DNA of 44,039 bases from Chloroflexota bacterium. GTDB taxonomy: Bacteria; Chloroflexota; Anaerolineae; Anaerolineales; Villigracilaceae. Below, one piece after another: positions 6,901 through 14,647 of this stretch; positions within the stretch are counted from its first letter, which is position 1, and every line of letters begins with the position of its first letter. Location of the stretch: assembly GCA_016234555.1 (NCBI GenBank), contig JACRBJ010000034.1, positions 1-44,039 of the forward strand, given 5' to 3'. The position numbers were made by a program, and so were the translations under genes. A model generated the notes under the pieces. That model saw nothing but the letters and a program-made list of their open reading frames with translations. It did not search any database and was not told the origin of the DNA.

Positions 6901-8412
6901 CAACGGTTCCCAAGCCATGGTGGTTTTGTTGTAGACCGTGACATCGTACGCGCCCCAGGCATAGGGTTGCGGACCCGGGTTGGTATCCACATATTTGAAG
7001 AAGGAGTACTTCAACCCGGCTGGCTGGATGACACCCGCCACATTGGGTCCGTAATTGAGTATTTCCAGAATCTTCGCACCGGTCATCCTGCCTACGATGG
7101 TCTGGTTGCCAAACGGCAGGATGGTGAACATGTTGCCGTAGGTGAGAAGCCCCGGCTCGTGAACGCCGTCCACACAGCCGGTGTTGACCCACGCGCCGCC
7201 GACGTAACACCAGTCGGTGCGGATACCGCCGGCGTTATTGAAGAAGATGTCGACATCGTTGACCGATTCGCCGTCGCTGTTCAGGTAGTTATAGATGGCG
7301 TCGTTGATGAAAGTACCCATCATATTGTCGGCATTGCCACCCTTGCGGGGCAGGTCAACAGCCGAATAGCCAATCGGCAGGTTCACAACGTTCTGATAAG
7401 CAGGATCGGTTGCAAAGCCGGTGACGAGCGCGTCGATGGTCGGGTCTTTTGCGCCGGCTGTGAAGCCGGTCGTCCTCGACCAGGTTACCGAGACGGCTCC
7501 GCTGGTCGCAACCGTGATATCAGCGCGACCGACCGTACGTCCGTTGTAATAGGCGTGGGCAATGGTCGTGGTTCCGACCACCGTCGCCGCTGCCAGGTTC
7601 GAATGGCTGTGTCCGCCGATGATCAGGTTGGCTGGCTTGCCGGCGGTATTCAACCTTGAGGCAAGGGTTTGATCCCCGTAGACTGGAATGCCGTAGCCGT
7701 ATCCGCCGTCCGCGTAACCGAGGTGACTGAGCACCACGATCACGTCCGCGCCAGCCGTCTTCATTTCATCATAGTAATGAAGAATGGATTCAGCCGGGTC
7801 CTTGAAGCACAGACCAGCCGTGGCGGTGGAGACAGTGATGGTGGGGGTTTCAGTGGTGGTCACGCCAATGAATCCCACCTTGACGGTATTCGGGGCTGTG
7901 CCAACTTCCTGAATCTCATAGGGAGCATCGGCAAAGGTTGGGGATGTCCAGCCGGCGGTGGCGCAGTTGCCGGTGTCATTCTGGACGATGTTGGCTGTCA
8001 CGTAGGGATAGGTGGCTTGCGTGGTGCGATCAGCCAAATTCTCCTGCCCCCAGTCGAATTCGTGGTTGCCGAAGGTCGCCACGTTGTAGCCCATGGCATT
8101 GTAGGTTGCCACGGTTGGCAAGCCGTGTCCGAGATTTGAAAGCAGGCTTCCCTGCATTTCATCGCCCGCGTCCACCAGCAACACATTGGCGGCGCCCACA
8201 CTGCCACGGATTGTATTAACCACCTGGGCGACACGCGCCATGCCCGGGTTGCTGCCCGAAGCTTCCAACTGACCGTGAAAGTCGTTGGTATGAAGGATGG
8301 TGAACGTTACCGGCACCGCCGGGGCGGCTGCCGCTGTCAACGGGAAAAGGGAAAGCAACAGTGCGAGTGTGACAAAAATCGACACAACGCGGGATGCTAT
8401 CTTTAAGTTCAT
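3973..8412 (-). CDS. Large secreted tandem 5'-nucleotidase/metallophosphoesterase with Ig-like and FIMAH domains
   Basis: About 1479 residues from the ATG at 8412, which has GGAGGG upstream; an ATG 6 codons earlier lacks this. A Sec signal peptide (IFVTLALLLSLFPLTAAAA) opens the protein. Two complete units follow. Unit 1 has HTNDFHGQ, DAGDEMQG, GNHEFDWG and GGHSHSN, then a C-terminal nucleotidase domain with NNAGGIRTDW. Unit 2 has HHNDSHGN, SGDNIQG, GNHEFNFG and GGHSHTN. Both keep the di-metal ligands of the UshA/YfkN class. Unit 2 lacks the NxGGIR nucleotide-contacting motif (LSGAMTNRRI in its place), so its substrate may differ. The last roughly 310 residues are two repeats of an Ig-like domain plus a FIMAH-like helical domain (LNAFIKYVQAQSGKHI and LNAFIAKVQDESGKHI). 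Expected role: extracellular release of nucleosides and phosphate. A terminator follows. Confidence 0.9.
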   Translation of the reverse strand: MNLKIASRVVSIFVTLALLLSLFPLTAAAAPAVPVTFTILHTNDFHGQLEASGSNPGMARVAQVVNTIRGSVGAANVLLVDAGDEMQGSLLSNLGHGLPTVATYNAMGYNVATFGNHEFDWGQENLADRTTQATYPYVTANIVQNDTGNCATAGWTSPTFADAPYEIQEVGTAPNTVKVGFIGVTTTETPTITVSTATAGLCFKDPAESILHYYDEMKTAGADVIVVLSHLGYADGGYGYGIPVYGDQTLASRLNTAGKPANLIIGGHSHSNLAAATVVGTTTIAHAYYNGRTVGRADITVATSGAVSVTWSRTTGFTAGAKDPTIDALVTGFATDPAYQNVVNLPIGYSAVDLPRKGGNADNMMGTFINDAIYNYLNSDGESVNDVDIFFNNAGGIRTDWCYVGGAWVNTGCVDGVHEPGLLTYGNMFTILPFGNQTIVGRMTGAKILEILNYGPNVAGVIQPAGLKYSFFKYVDTNPGPQPYAWGAYDVTVYNKTTMAWEPLDLEKTYNVGTNEFLAPAGGDGYSAFRYMTNITYWGDMLNAVNTYVSGHYGTPDTAYAGTNGDGTLDGRIVRDGTDAGGSIIPLTVLHHNDSHGNLPKTSYVGYTQLASLIKQERLHNPSRTLLLSSGDNIQGDAMSYFFKTAPTGFTSDGTPIADSALHMQPLIKAFNSMGYDAMTLGNHEFNFGKDVFTSVLGQATFPLLQANVSDDGSYGLAAANIEPYVEKDLGDIDVAILGIGNHRIPNYELPSNIPGLTFSDPIAKTQELSTLLRPANDVLIALTHIGFTENPASVEVDANVDTNLIANVSGLDAVVGGHSHTNPASGFGDYKYLPSIIPDADGKPVVVNHAYRYNNTLGELSIGLRSLGGGNYEVVSQTGRYISVVLATTPEDPDTKAIIDPYVALLNNYNNTVIGQTTTPIDALQAFTQETNGANLQADAAVYELSVKNSIPVDFHLSGAMTNRRIADGATPDAPYSLKISDMFAAMPYENSLVVLKMNGPQLKAVLERAYRNYYYYKYVPGYGGYSYYTTCMLDINAGNQIIYNDLNPALPNGNNVVALLIGGVPVDFTDATKYYNVSTVNYLAAGSCNFNDAGATLWPLNQIVADTQYYVRDAVIDYVTFKGIVSPAIEGRLSFIADNTPPAITIVAPTATTYLHPDSIVLDFIATDDVSGVKSTEALLDGEVVANGQTIALYSLALGDHTFTVNAVDKAGNAATQSVTFSITATIDSLKTAVDNFRQDGSIKDKGTYTALMAKLDAASKSTKPETTSAILNAFIKYVQAQSGKHIKPLAANRLIADAQWVIIHLPDTTAPIVKIYSPRAMSYPRPTKVMVDFFAYDAITGVKEVSAMLDETPVVDMQKIDLSTMALGNHTLTVTAIDFAGNTTTQSVTFKVELRLFDLKTSVDQYYRSGDIKGWGLYKDLIAKLTTAYRSNKPADVIAALNAFIAKVQDESGKHITPAAATQLISEAQWIIDNTK

Positions 8413-8679
8413 GCGAGCCCTCCAGATCATTTTTTATTTTGGTTATATGGAATTACACAGGGGGAAACCCTGCGGTATATGGGGTGGTCAATCCCTTGGA
8501 AACCCTGTCCCTCCTTGCCGGCTAAAACAACTTACATGCGCCCTCGATGCCATGAATTGTCAGCCTCTTCAATGTGAAATATTTCTTTTGATGCCTTTCA
8601 AAAATGCAAACTCATTATACAATAATTTGTGGCTCTTTTCACACATTAATCGAATTCGTTTTCCTGATTCCCCAAATGG
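8413..8679. other. Intergenic region between divergent 5'-nucleotidase gene and trmFO
   Basis: No open frame is credible here. A 10-base direct repeat GGAAACCCTG occurs at 8462-8471 and 8499-8508, inside what would be the untranslated leader of the 5'-nucleotidase gene. I could not match it to a known riboswitch. The half nearest trmFO is AT-rich and probably holds its promoter. Confidence 0.4.
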
Positions 8680-8685
8680 TAAAAT
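8680..8685 (+). promoter_or_regulatory. Candidate -10 box (TAAAAT) giving a leaderless trmFO transcript
   Basis: TAAAAT is followed by six bases (ACTTTA) and then the trmFO ATG, with no Shine-Dalgarno sequence. Transcription would start at or next to the ATG. The -35 region is weak. Confidence 0.45.
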
Positions 8686-8691
8686 ACTTTA

Positions 8692-10041
8692 ATGACCTCC
8701 CTCACCATCATCGGCGGCGGACTCGCGGGCAGTGAAGCCGCCTGGCAAGCCGCCCAGCGCGGGCTCAAAGTCCGACTCTACGAGATGCGACCCACCCACC
8801 CGACGGGTGCGCACCTCACAGGCGACCTTGCCGAGCTGGTCTGCTCGAACTCGCTTGGCTCGAACCTGCCCGATCGCGCTTCGGGCGTGCTCAAAAACGA
8901 GTTGCGACAATTGAACTCCATGCTGCTGGTCTGCGCCGAAGCCGCGTCCCTGCCTGCGGGCGGTGCGCTGGCAGTGGACCGCGAAGACTTCGCCCGCCGC
9001 GTCACCGAAAAAATCCAAGGCCACCCAAACATCGAAATCGTCCGCGAGGAAGCCGCAGAAATTCCGCAGACACCCGTCGTCGTCGCCAGCGGACCGCTGA
9101 CCTCCGAAAGCCTCTCGCAGTCCATAGCCAAATTGAGCGGCGAGGAGCATCTCTTCTTCTTCGACGCCATCGCGCCCATCGTCCACGCGGATTCGATCAA
9201 CATGAAAATCGCCTTCCGCGCCTCGCGCTACGACAAGGGCGAAGCCGACGAGGGTGACTACATCAACTGTCCGTTCACAAAGGATGAATACTATGCCTTC
9301 GTCACCGCCCTCCAAACTGCCGAACGCATCGAACTGCGTTCCTTCGAGGAAGCGATTCAGGCTGGCGTCAAAGCAGGACAATTCTTCGAGGGCTGCCTGC
9401 CCGTCGAGGTGATTGCCTCGCGGGGAGTTGATTCACTTGCCTTCGGACCGATGCGACCCGTCGGCTTGCGCGACACACGCACAGGACGCCGTCCGTATGC
9501 CGTTGTCCAACTCAGGCAGGATAACCTCGCTGGCAGCTTGTACAACCTCGTCGGCTTCCAGACCAACCTCAAGTTCCCCGAACAAAAACGCGTCCTGCGG
9601 ATGATCCCCGGTTTGGAACATGCCGAGTTCGAGCGCTACGGTCAGATGCATCGCAACACCTTCATCGCTTCGCCAAAACTCCTGCGCCCCACCCTGCAAC
9701 ACATCACGCGCGATGACCTTTTCTTCGCGGGACAAATCACGGGCGTGGAAGGCTACATGGGCAACATTGCCACGGGATTGCTGGCTGGACTCAACGCGGC
9801 GCGACTGCTCGATGGGCAGTCGCCGCTCACACTTCCGCAAGAAACCATACTCGGCGCGCTCTGCCACTACATCACCCACGCCGACCTCAAAGACTTCCAG
9901 CCGATGAAAGCCAACTTCGGCATCCTCCCGCCGCTGACCTTCGAGAAGAAAACGGGCAAACGCGAACGCGGTCAACTGTATGCGGATCGCGCCTTGAATG
10001 CGTTGAAGGAATATTTAGCAATGGAGTCAAAAGTCTCCTGA
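8692..10041 (+). CDS. trmFO: tRNA (uracil-54-C5)-methyltransferase, folate/FAD-dependent
   Basis: TrmFO makes 5-methyluridine at position 54 in the T-loop of tRNA, using methylenetetrahydrofolate as carbon donor and FAD/NAD(P)H as reductant. The 449 residues are typical for the family. The N-terminus [19 protein letters not shown] is the Rossmann FAD motif. LVCSNSLGS (near residue 50) and [14 protein letters not shown] (near residue 225) carry the two cysteines known to act in the bacterial enzyme. [14 protein letters not shown] and [17 protein letters not shown] are further family blocks. The last five codons and the stop lie inside a palindromic repeat shared with the next gene. There is no Shine-Dalgarno sequence, and a TAAAAT box sits 6 nt before the ATG. 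Confidence 0.96.
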   Translation: MTSLTIIGGGLAGSEAAWQAAQRGLKVRLYEMRPTHPTGAHLTGDLAELVCSNSLGSNLPDRASGVLKNELRQLNSMLLVCAEAASLPAGGALAVDREDFARRVTEKIQGHPNIEIVREEAAEIPQTPVVVASGPLTSESLSQSIAKLSGEEHLFFFDAIAPIVHADSINMKIAFRASRYDKGEADEGDYINCPFTKDEYYAFVTALQTAERIELRSFEEAIQAGVKAGQFFEGCLPVEVIASRGVDSLAFGPMRPVGLRDTRTGRRPYAVVQLRQDNLAGSLYNLVGFQTNLKFPEQKRVLRMIPGLEHAEFERYGQMHRNTFIASPKLLRPTLQHITRDDLFFAGQITGVEGYMGNIATGLLAGLNAARLLDGQSPLTLPQETILGALCHYITHADLKDFQPMKANFGILPPLTFEKKTGKRERGQLYADRALNALKEYLAMESKVS

Positions 10042-10084
10042 CTTTTGACTGGCGCAAGCCAACGACAGGAGTCGTTGGACTCCG
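10023..10084. repeat. Double-palindrome repeat, copy 1, spanning the trmFO stop codon
   Basis: Two hairpins in series. AGTCAAAAGTC pairs with GACTTTTGACT (10025-10050, TCCT loop) and contains the trmFO stop. CCAACGAC pairs with GTCGTTGG (10059-10078, AGGA loop). GGACTCC ends the unit. A second copy ends the next gene (11032-11085). The element supplies the last codons, ESKVS, and the stop of trmFO. Confidence 0.8.
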
Positions 10085-10096
10085 CAAGGAACCACC

Positions 10097-11050
10097 ATGA
10101 ACAAACGAACCGTTACCATCTACCTGACCTTTATCGGGATTTTGTTTCTTCTCGTCTTCAGTTTGTATGCCGCTTCGTTTATTAACCGCGAGCCTGCCGC
10201 CCCGCTTGCCACGCCAACAGCCATCGCGACTCCAACCGCAGCCAAGCCCGCCGTCTTTGACGGTTCCCGCGCACTGGCTGACGTGCAGACACAGGTGGAC
10301 TTCGGTCCGCGCATCCCCGGCACGGAGGGACATGACCAAATCCGTGAGTGGATGCGCTCCGAGTTGGAAGCTGCCGGCTGGACGGTCGAAACCCAGGAAG
10401 CGGAACGCATGGGACATGCTATCTACAACATCATCGCCAAACGGGATGCCAGGTCGCCGCAGATCATCCTCGGCGCACACTACGACACCCGCATGTACGC
10501 CGACCACGACCCGACACCGGGCATGCAAGCCATGCCCGTCCCCGGCGCAAACGACGGCGCTTCAGGTGTGGCAGTCCTGCTCGAACTGGCGCGGACACTG
10601 CCCAAAGACTCCGTCCCCGTCTGGCTGGTCTTCTTCGACACCGAGGACAACGGCAACATCGCGGGCTGGGACTGGATTCTCGGCTCCCGCGCCTTTGCCG
10701 AAAAACTGGAAGCGAAGCCGCGAGCCGTGGTCATCGTGGACATGATCGGCGATGCGGATTTGAACATCTACCTCGAAAAGAATTCGAACAAGGAAATCCG
10801 CGCGGAAATCTGGTCTACCGCCGAGGGCCTGGGCTACGCTGACAAATTCATCAACGAGGAAAAATTCAGCATGTTGGACGACCACACCCCCTTCCTTGAA
10901 AAAGGCATCCCTGCCGTGGACATCATCGACTTCGACTATCCCTACTGGCACACCACGGAGGACACTCCCGACAAGGTCTCGGCTGAATCCCTGAAAGCCG
11001 TCGGCGATACGCTGTTGAAGTGGATTATGTCAGAGTCAAAAGTCCCCTGA
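10097..11050 (+). CDS. Membrane-anchored M28 family zinc metallopeptidase (glutaminyl cyclase-like)
   Basis: 317 residues. An N-terminal membrane segment (IYLTFIGILFLLVFSLYAA, residues of about 9-27) is followed by an Ala/Pro/Thr linker, so the enzyme should be anchored with its domain outside. The M28 metal and catalytic motifs are all visible: GAHYDTRM (His ligand), GANDGASG (bridging Asp), FFDTEDNG (Glu/Asp pair), VDMIGDADLNI, and the late His in DYPYWHTTEDTPDKV. The FFDTEDNG block and overall length resemble the bacterial glutaminyl-peptide cyclotransferase-like branch, but I cannot decide between aminopeptidase and cyclotransferase. It starts 55 nt after trmFO with AAGGA upstream, probably cotranscribed. 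Its last codons (ESKVP-stop) come from the same palindromic repeat that ends trmFO. Confidence 0.88.
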   Translation: MNKRTVTIYLTFIGILFLLVFSLYAASFINREPAAPLATPTAIATPTAAKPAVFDGSRALADVQTQVDFGPRIPGTEGHDQIREWMRSELEAAGWTVETQEAERMGHAIYNIIAKRDARSPQIILGAHYDTRMYADHDPTPGMQAMPVPGANDGASGVAVLLELARTLPKDSVPVWLVFFDTEDNGNIAGWDWILGSRAFAEKLEAKPRAVVIVDMIGDADLNIYLEKNSNKEIRAEIWSTAEGLGYADKFINEEKFSMLDDHTPFLEKGIPAVDIIDFDYPYWHTTEDTPDKVSAESLKAVGDTLLKWIMSESKVP

Positions 11051-11085
11051 CTTTTGCCGCCCAACGACGGGAGTCGTTGGACTCC
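11032..11085. repeat. Double-palindrome repeat, copy 2, spanning the M28 gene stop codon
   Basis: The same order of elements as copy 1: GTCAAAAGTC, a CCCT loop containing the first base of the stop, GACTTTTG, then CCAACGAC paired with GTCGTTGG (11061-11080) and GGACTCC. It is eight bases shorter than copy 1 between the hairpins. It supplies the final ESKVP codons of the M28 gene. Confidence 0.8.
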
Positions 11086-11129
11086 ATAAAATATGGTCAA
11101 AACACCGAACAAGGCGTAAACTTAAGGAA

Positions 11130-12410
11130 ATGACAGTCCACGAGGCTCTGAAAAAAATCCGCACCCACTGGATGGAACGCGTTTCCCGCGAACTGGCTCG
11201 CGGCGAAGGCGTGCGCACCGGCTTCGTGGAGCAACTCGAACGCTTCTACGACCTGCTCGAGCAGACCGTCGTCACCGGCGACAGCGCCTGGCTCGACTCG
11301 ATCCTCTACGACTGGGGACACTCACCCACCGAGACCAACCTGGAGGAAGGGGAATACGACGTTTCCTTCCTGATCAACCGCATGGTCTCGCTGACCATCT
11401 CTGTGGCGCGCGAAAACCTGAACAAAACCGACGCGCTGGCTCTGCTGGCGGCGGTCATCCCGGTCTTCACCCACAGCCTGAGCGTGGTCATCCGCTACGA
11501 GATGGAGACCCGCGTGGCGCACATCTCCAGCGAGTTGAACAAGACCCAGGACAAGCTCCAGCAACTGGACCGCAACAAATCCAAATTCATTTCGGTGGCG
11601 GCGCACGAGTTGAAGACCCCGCTCACCCTCATTGAAGGCTACACCACTATGATGGTCGAAATGATGGAAAGCGGCAGTCCGTCCTCCATCGAAAACCTGC
11701 TCAAGGGAGTCAACAAGGGCATCCTGCGCCTGCGCGAAATCATCGACGACATGATCGACGTCTCGCTGATCGACAACCACCTGCTGACCCTCAACATCCA
11801 GCCGATGTCGGTCGGGCATTTGTTGAACCTGCTGGATAACGAGCTTCGGAAAACCACCACCAGCCGGCAGCAGACACTGGTCGTGAACCATTTCGAGGGG
11901 AGCGAACTGGTCATCTACGGCGACGCGGAACGGCTTTACCAAGCTTTGCACAACGTCGCCATCAACGCCGTCAAATACACGCCCGACGGCGGCACGATCA
12001 CCATCGACGGGCGGATGCTGCCCGGCTTTATCGAGGTCACCGTCGCCGACACGGGCATCGGCATCTCGCCCGAAAACCAGTCGTTGATCTTCGAGAAGTT
12101 CGGTCAGCTTGGACAGACAGACCTGCACTCCAGCGGCAAGACAAAGTTCAAGGGCGGGGGACCAGGCTTGGGGTTGCCCATCACCCGCGGCATCATCGAA
12201 GCGCACGGCGGGACGATCTGGGTCGAATCGGATGGACACGACGAGGTCAAACTAAAAGGTTCGACCTTCCACATCCTCGTCCCCACCCGCACCGAAGCCA
12301 CCGACCCGATGATCACAAAGTTCTTCGGCCCCTTCGAAAAGACAAAACAGGAATTGGAAACGGAAACCAGTGGCAAAGAAAATCCCCCAACCGACAACCC
12401 CGCCGCGTGA
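11130..12410 (+). CDS. Sensor histidine kinase, cytoplasmic
   Basis: 426 residues without a membrane segment. Residues of about 1-135 form an all-helical N-terminal domain without a recognised fold name. A coiled coil (SSELNKTQDKLQQLDRNKSK) leads to the H box SKFISVAAHELKTPLTLIEG, with phospho-acceptor His near residue 160. Then come the N box (HNVAINAVKYTPDGG), G1 (VADTGIGISPE), F box (IFEKFGQLGQ) and G2 (GGPGLGLPITRGIIEAHGG), all intact. No response regulator gene is adjacent, so the partner lies elsewhere. TAAACT lies 7 nt before the ATG. The 3' end overlaps hflX by 41 nt, implying translational coupling. Confidence 0.93.
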   Translation: MTVHEALKKIRTHWMERVSRELARGEGVRTGFVEQLERFYDLLEQTVVTGDSAWLDSILYDWGHSPTETNLEEGEYDVSFLINRMVSLTISVARENLNKTDALALLAAVIPVFTHSLSVVIRYEMETRVAHISSELNKTQDKLQQLDRNKSKFISVAAHELKTPLTLIEGYTTMMVEMMESGSPSSIENLLKGVNKGILRLREIIDDMIDVSLIDNHLLTLNIQPMSVGHLLNLLDNELRKTTTSRQQTLVVNHFEGSELVIYGDAERLYQALHNVAINAVKYTPDGGTITIDGRMLPGFIEVTVADTGIGISPENQSLIFEKFGQLGQTDLHSSGKTKFKGGGPGLGLPITRGIIEAHGGTIWVESDGHDEVKLKGSTFHILVPTRTEATDPMITKFFGPFEKTKQELETETSGKENPPTDNPAA

Positions 12411-13749
12411 ACGCGCCTTTCTCGTCGGCGCGGAAATCCGCGGCAACAAACAACTGCTCACACTTGAAGATTCACTTTCGGAACTCGCCCTGCTTGCCGA
12501 CACCGCAGGCGTGGACGTGGTCGGCGAGCTGACCCAAAAACTGGATCGCCCGCACGTAGTAACCTACATCGGTCCCGGCAAAGTGGAGGAATTGATCGCG
12601 CTCGCCGAGGAGACTCTCGCGGACGTGGTCATCTTCGATGATGAACTTTCACCGCGCCACCAGCGCGAGTTGCAAAAGGCGCTCGGAAAAACCATCCGCC
12701 TGATCGACCGCACGGCGCTCATCCTCGATATTTTTGCCCAGCACGCGCGTACCAGCGAGGGCATGTTGCAGGTGGAACTGGCGCAGTACGAATATAACCT
12801 GCCGCGCCTGACTGGCGCCTGGACCCACCTCGAACGGCAGGCTGGCGGCGGCGGCGGACGCACCGGCTCGGCTGGCGGAGTCGGCTTGCGCGGTCCCGGC
12901 GAAACCCAGCTCGAAGTGGACAAGCGCGTCATCCGCAAGCGCATCACCCACATCAAGCGCGAACTGGAAAAGGTGGAGGCGCACCGCATGAGGTATCGCG
13001 CCCAGCGCAAGCGTTCGCGCATCCCGATAGTTGCCATTGTTGGCTACACAAACGCCGGCAAATCCACCCTGCTGAATCAGATTGCCAAAGCTGAAGTCTA
13101 CGCCGCCGACCAGTTGTTCGCCACGCTCGACCCCACCACCCGCCGCGTACAGCTCCCCGGCGATGACCTGGCGCTCTTCACCGACACGGTCGGCTTCATC
13201 CAAAAGCTCCCCACCACGTTGATTGCCGCCTTCCACGCCACGTTGGAGGAAATCGCCGAAGCGGACTTGCTTTTGCACGTGGTGGATATTTCCCACCCCA
13301 ACGCGCTCGATCAATTCGAGGCGGTGCAGGAGACGCTGGGCGAAATCGACGCGAGTCACATCCCGATGGTCACGGCGTTGAACAAGTCAGACCTGTTACA
13401 GCATCCCGAACAGGCGCGCGAAATTTTGAAGGACTTCCCCAAGTCGGTTTCGGTGTCCGCCATCGAAGGGACCGGCATGGACGACCTGCTGCATCTGGTC
13501 CGGCAGGAACTGTTCGAATCGTATGCCCCCATCCACGTGCGCCTGCCCTACAAACAGGGCGCGCTGATTTCCCTCTTCCACGAGTTGGGACAGGTGGAAC
13601 GCGTGGAACACGAACGCGGCGGCGTGGTCATGCAGGGACGCATCCCCGGCAGGCTGCTGGCTCAATTTGCAGCCTGGCACGCGCAACCTGTCGAAGCCCG
13701 CGAGACACCGGACGATTTTGATGATGACGAACCTTTGGAGGAGGAATAA
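12370..13749 (+). CDS. hflX: Ribosome-associated GTPase HflX
   Basis: HflX binds the 50S subunit and splits stalled or idle ribosomes. The 459-residue protein has the N-terminal HflX domain (YIGPGKVEELIAL, VIFDDELSPRHQRELQKAL), a coiled linker ending in the GRGPGE-like block (GLRGPGETQLEVDKR), then the G domain: P-loop GYTNAGKSTLLNQI, switch DPTTRRV, DTVGFIQKLP, NKSD, and SAIEG. A GTG at 12370 inside the kinase gene is the only early start that retains the conserved ERAFLVG start region. The C-terminal roughly 75 residues match the HflX C-terminal subdomain and end in an acidic tail. The stop overlaps the start of the next small gene by one base. Confidence 0.95.
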   Translation: MAKKIPQPTTPPRERAFLVGAEIRGNKQLLTLEDSLSELALLADTAGVDVVGELTQKLDRPHVVTYIGPGKVEELIALAEETLADVVIFDDELSPRHQRELQKALGKTIRLIDRTALILDIFAQHARTSEGMLQVELAQYEYNLPRLTGAWTHLERQAGGGGGRTGSAGGVGLRGPGETQLEVDKRVIRKRITHIKRELEKVEAHRMRYRAQRKRSRIPIVAIVGYTNAGKSTLLNQIAKAEVYAADQLFATLDPTTRRVQLPGDDLALFTDTVGFIQKLPTTLIAAFHATLEEIAEADLLLHVVDISHPNALDQFEAVQETLGEIDASHIPMVTALNKSDLLQHPEQAREILKDFPKSVSVSAIEGTGMDDLLHLVRQELFESYAPIHVRLPYKQGALISLFHELGQVERVEHERGGVVMQGRIPGRLLAQFAAWHAQPVEARETPDDFDDDEPLEEE

Positions 13750-13949
13750 TGTCGAAATTTTTGGACCGCGCATCCGAATTCCTGGCACACCGCAAGGGAC
13801 TGCTTCCCATCATCGGGTTGGTTTTGATTTTGATCAACCTGCTGATTCAGTTCATCTTCCCCGGTAGTTTTATCGCGTTGAGCAATCTCTTCCTCCACTT
13901 CGGGCTGATCGTCGCCATCCTCGGCTTGATGCTCGCCTGGGCGTTGTGA
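13749..13949 (+). CDS. Small membrane protein, two predicted helices
   Basis: 66 residues, starting at an ATG that shares a base with the hflX stop, with GGAGG seven bases upstream. After a polar N-terminus (SKFLDRASEFLAHRKG) come two hydrophobic segments: LLPIIGLVLILINLLIQFIF and LFLHFGLIVAILGLMLAWAL. I do not recognise a family. The tight coupling suggests it is translated in step with HflX. Confidence 0.7.
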   Translation: MSKFLDRASEFLAHRKGLLPIIGLVLILINLLIQFIFPGSFIALSNLFLHFGLIVAILGLMLAWAL

Positions 13950-13982
13950 CCGAACAAGTGACAGCTACCTCAAGAGTAAACT

Positions 13983-14195
13983 ATGGACCGTAACGGTTGT
14001 ATTGGACCTGTATTTCCTGCCGTATTTGTTGCGTTAACACCGATAGTTGTATATTACTTGGAAGATAAATATACAACTATCGAGTTGCTGGGGCATCGAT
14101 TTGACACCATGGAGACTGTTTTTCCTGTTTATGCTATAGTAGGCATAATAATTACATATCTGTCGAACACCAAACGAAAGTCTCCTAAAAAATAG
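13983..14195 (+). CDS. Putative small membrane protein
   Basis: 70 residues with hydrophobic stretches FPAVFVALTPIVVYY and FPVYAIVGIIITYL and a basic C-terminus (TKRKSPKK). Base composition is clearly more AT-rich than the neighbouring genes, and no Shine-Dalgarno sequence precedes the ATG. It could be a recently acquired small gene or a chance frame. No family recognised. Confidence 0.45.
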   Translation: MDRNGCIGPVFPAVFVALTPIVVYYLEDKYTTIELLGHRFDTMETVFPVYAIVGIIITYLSNTKRKSPKK

Positions 14196-14295
14196 AAGAA
14201 GATAAAGAATGATGGTTTGGAATATTAGGTGTTAGGTAATGTAACTGAAATTACTAAAAATACCCTTTGAGCCATTAACGAGCTTGCCATTCCGA

Positions 14296-14389
14296 GACCT
14301 GACAGGTTTTATCGTGGACTGAGGCAACCGTAGCCCGTGCGCGAACAAGGGTTCGAGTCGAAAGGCGTGACGTGAAAACCTGTCAGGTC
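14296..14389. repeat. 94-bp element bounded by a perfect 15-bp inverted repeat
   Basis: GACCTGACAGGTTTT at 14296-14310 is the exact reverse complement of AAAACCTGTCAGGTC at 14375-14389. The 64 bases between contain no credible gene. The form fits a miniature inverted-repeat element or a long hairpin. It lies directly next to the 21-bp tandem repeat. Confidence 0.65.
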
Positions 14390-14392
14390 TGA

Positions 14393-14581
14393 GGAATCGT
14401 CCAGTAACGTGAAGGAACCATCCAGCAACTTGAAGGAATCATTCAGTGACATGAAGGAATTGTCCATTAACAGGTAGGAATCGTTCAGCGACTGGTAGGA
14501 ACCGTCCGGTAACAGGTAGGAATCATTCAGAAACAGGTAGCAACCGTCCAGGAAGCGGTAGCAACCATCCAGCGAGCAGTA
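14393..14581. repeat. Tandem array of nine 21-bp units
   Basis: Nine contiguous units of exactly 21 bases, consensus GGAATCATCCAG followed by nine variable bases ending in GTA or GAA. On the minus strand one frame stays open through all units and would encode a seven-residue repeat of the form [YF]-x-x-L-[DN]-[DG]-[SC]. That frame (14309-14653) also runs across the terminator hairpin at 14617-14647 and the inverted repeat, so I do not call it a gene with confidence. Confidence 0.8.
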
Positions 14582-14610
14582 GGTGACCTCTGAATCGGAT
14601 GGGTTCGGGC

Positions 14611-14647
14611 AAAAAAGACCTCGGAAATCTGCGAGATTTCCGAGGTC
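14611..14647 (-). terminator. Rho-independent terminator of the acyltransferase gene
   Basis: GACCTCGGAAATCT pairs perfectly with AGATTTCCGAGGTC around a 3-nt loop; on the minus strand it is followed by TTTTTT (14616-14611). It lies about 50 nt downstream of the acyltransferase stop. Confidence 0.8.

Noticed and set aside
6184..7659. 491-codon open frame on the plus strand
   Set aside because: It lies entirely antisense to the 5'-nucleotidase gene, whose metal-binding motifs are in the other strand. Its composition is typical of a shadow frame in GC-rich DNA.
8413..8679. Riboswitch in the 5'-nucleotidase leader
   Set aside because: The repeated GGAAACCCTG and nearby stems do not match the cores of the riboswitch classes I can recall (TPP, cobalamin, SAM, cyclic di-GMP, Mn). 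Left as an unassigned leader.
14341..14390. GGTTCGAGTC resembling a tRNA T-loop
   Set aside because: The flanking bases do not form the T-stem and no acceptor or anticodon arm can be drawn around it. It lies inside the 94-bp inverted-repeat element.
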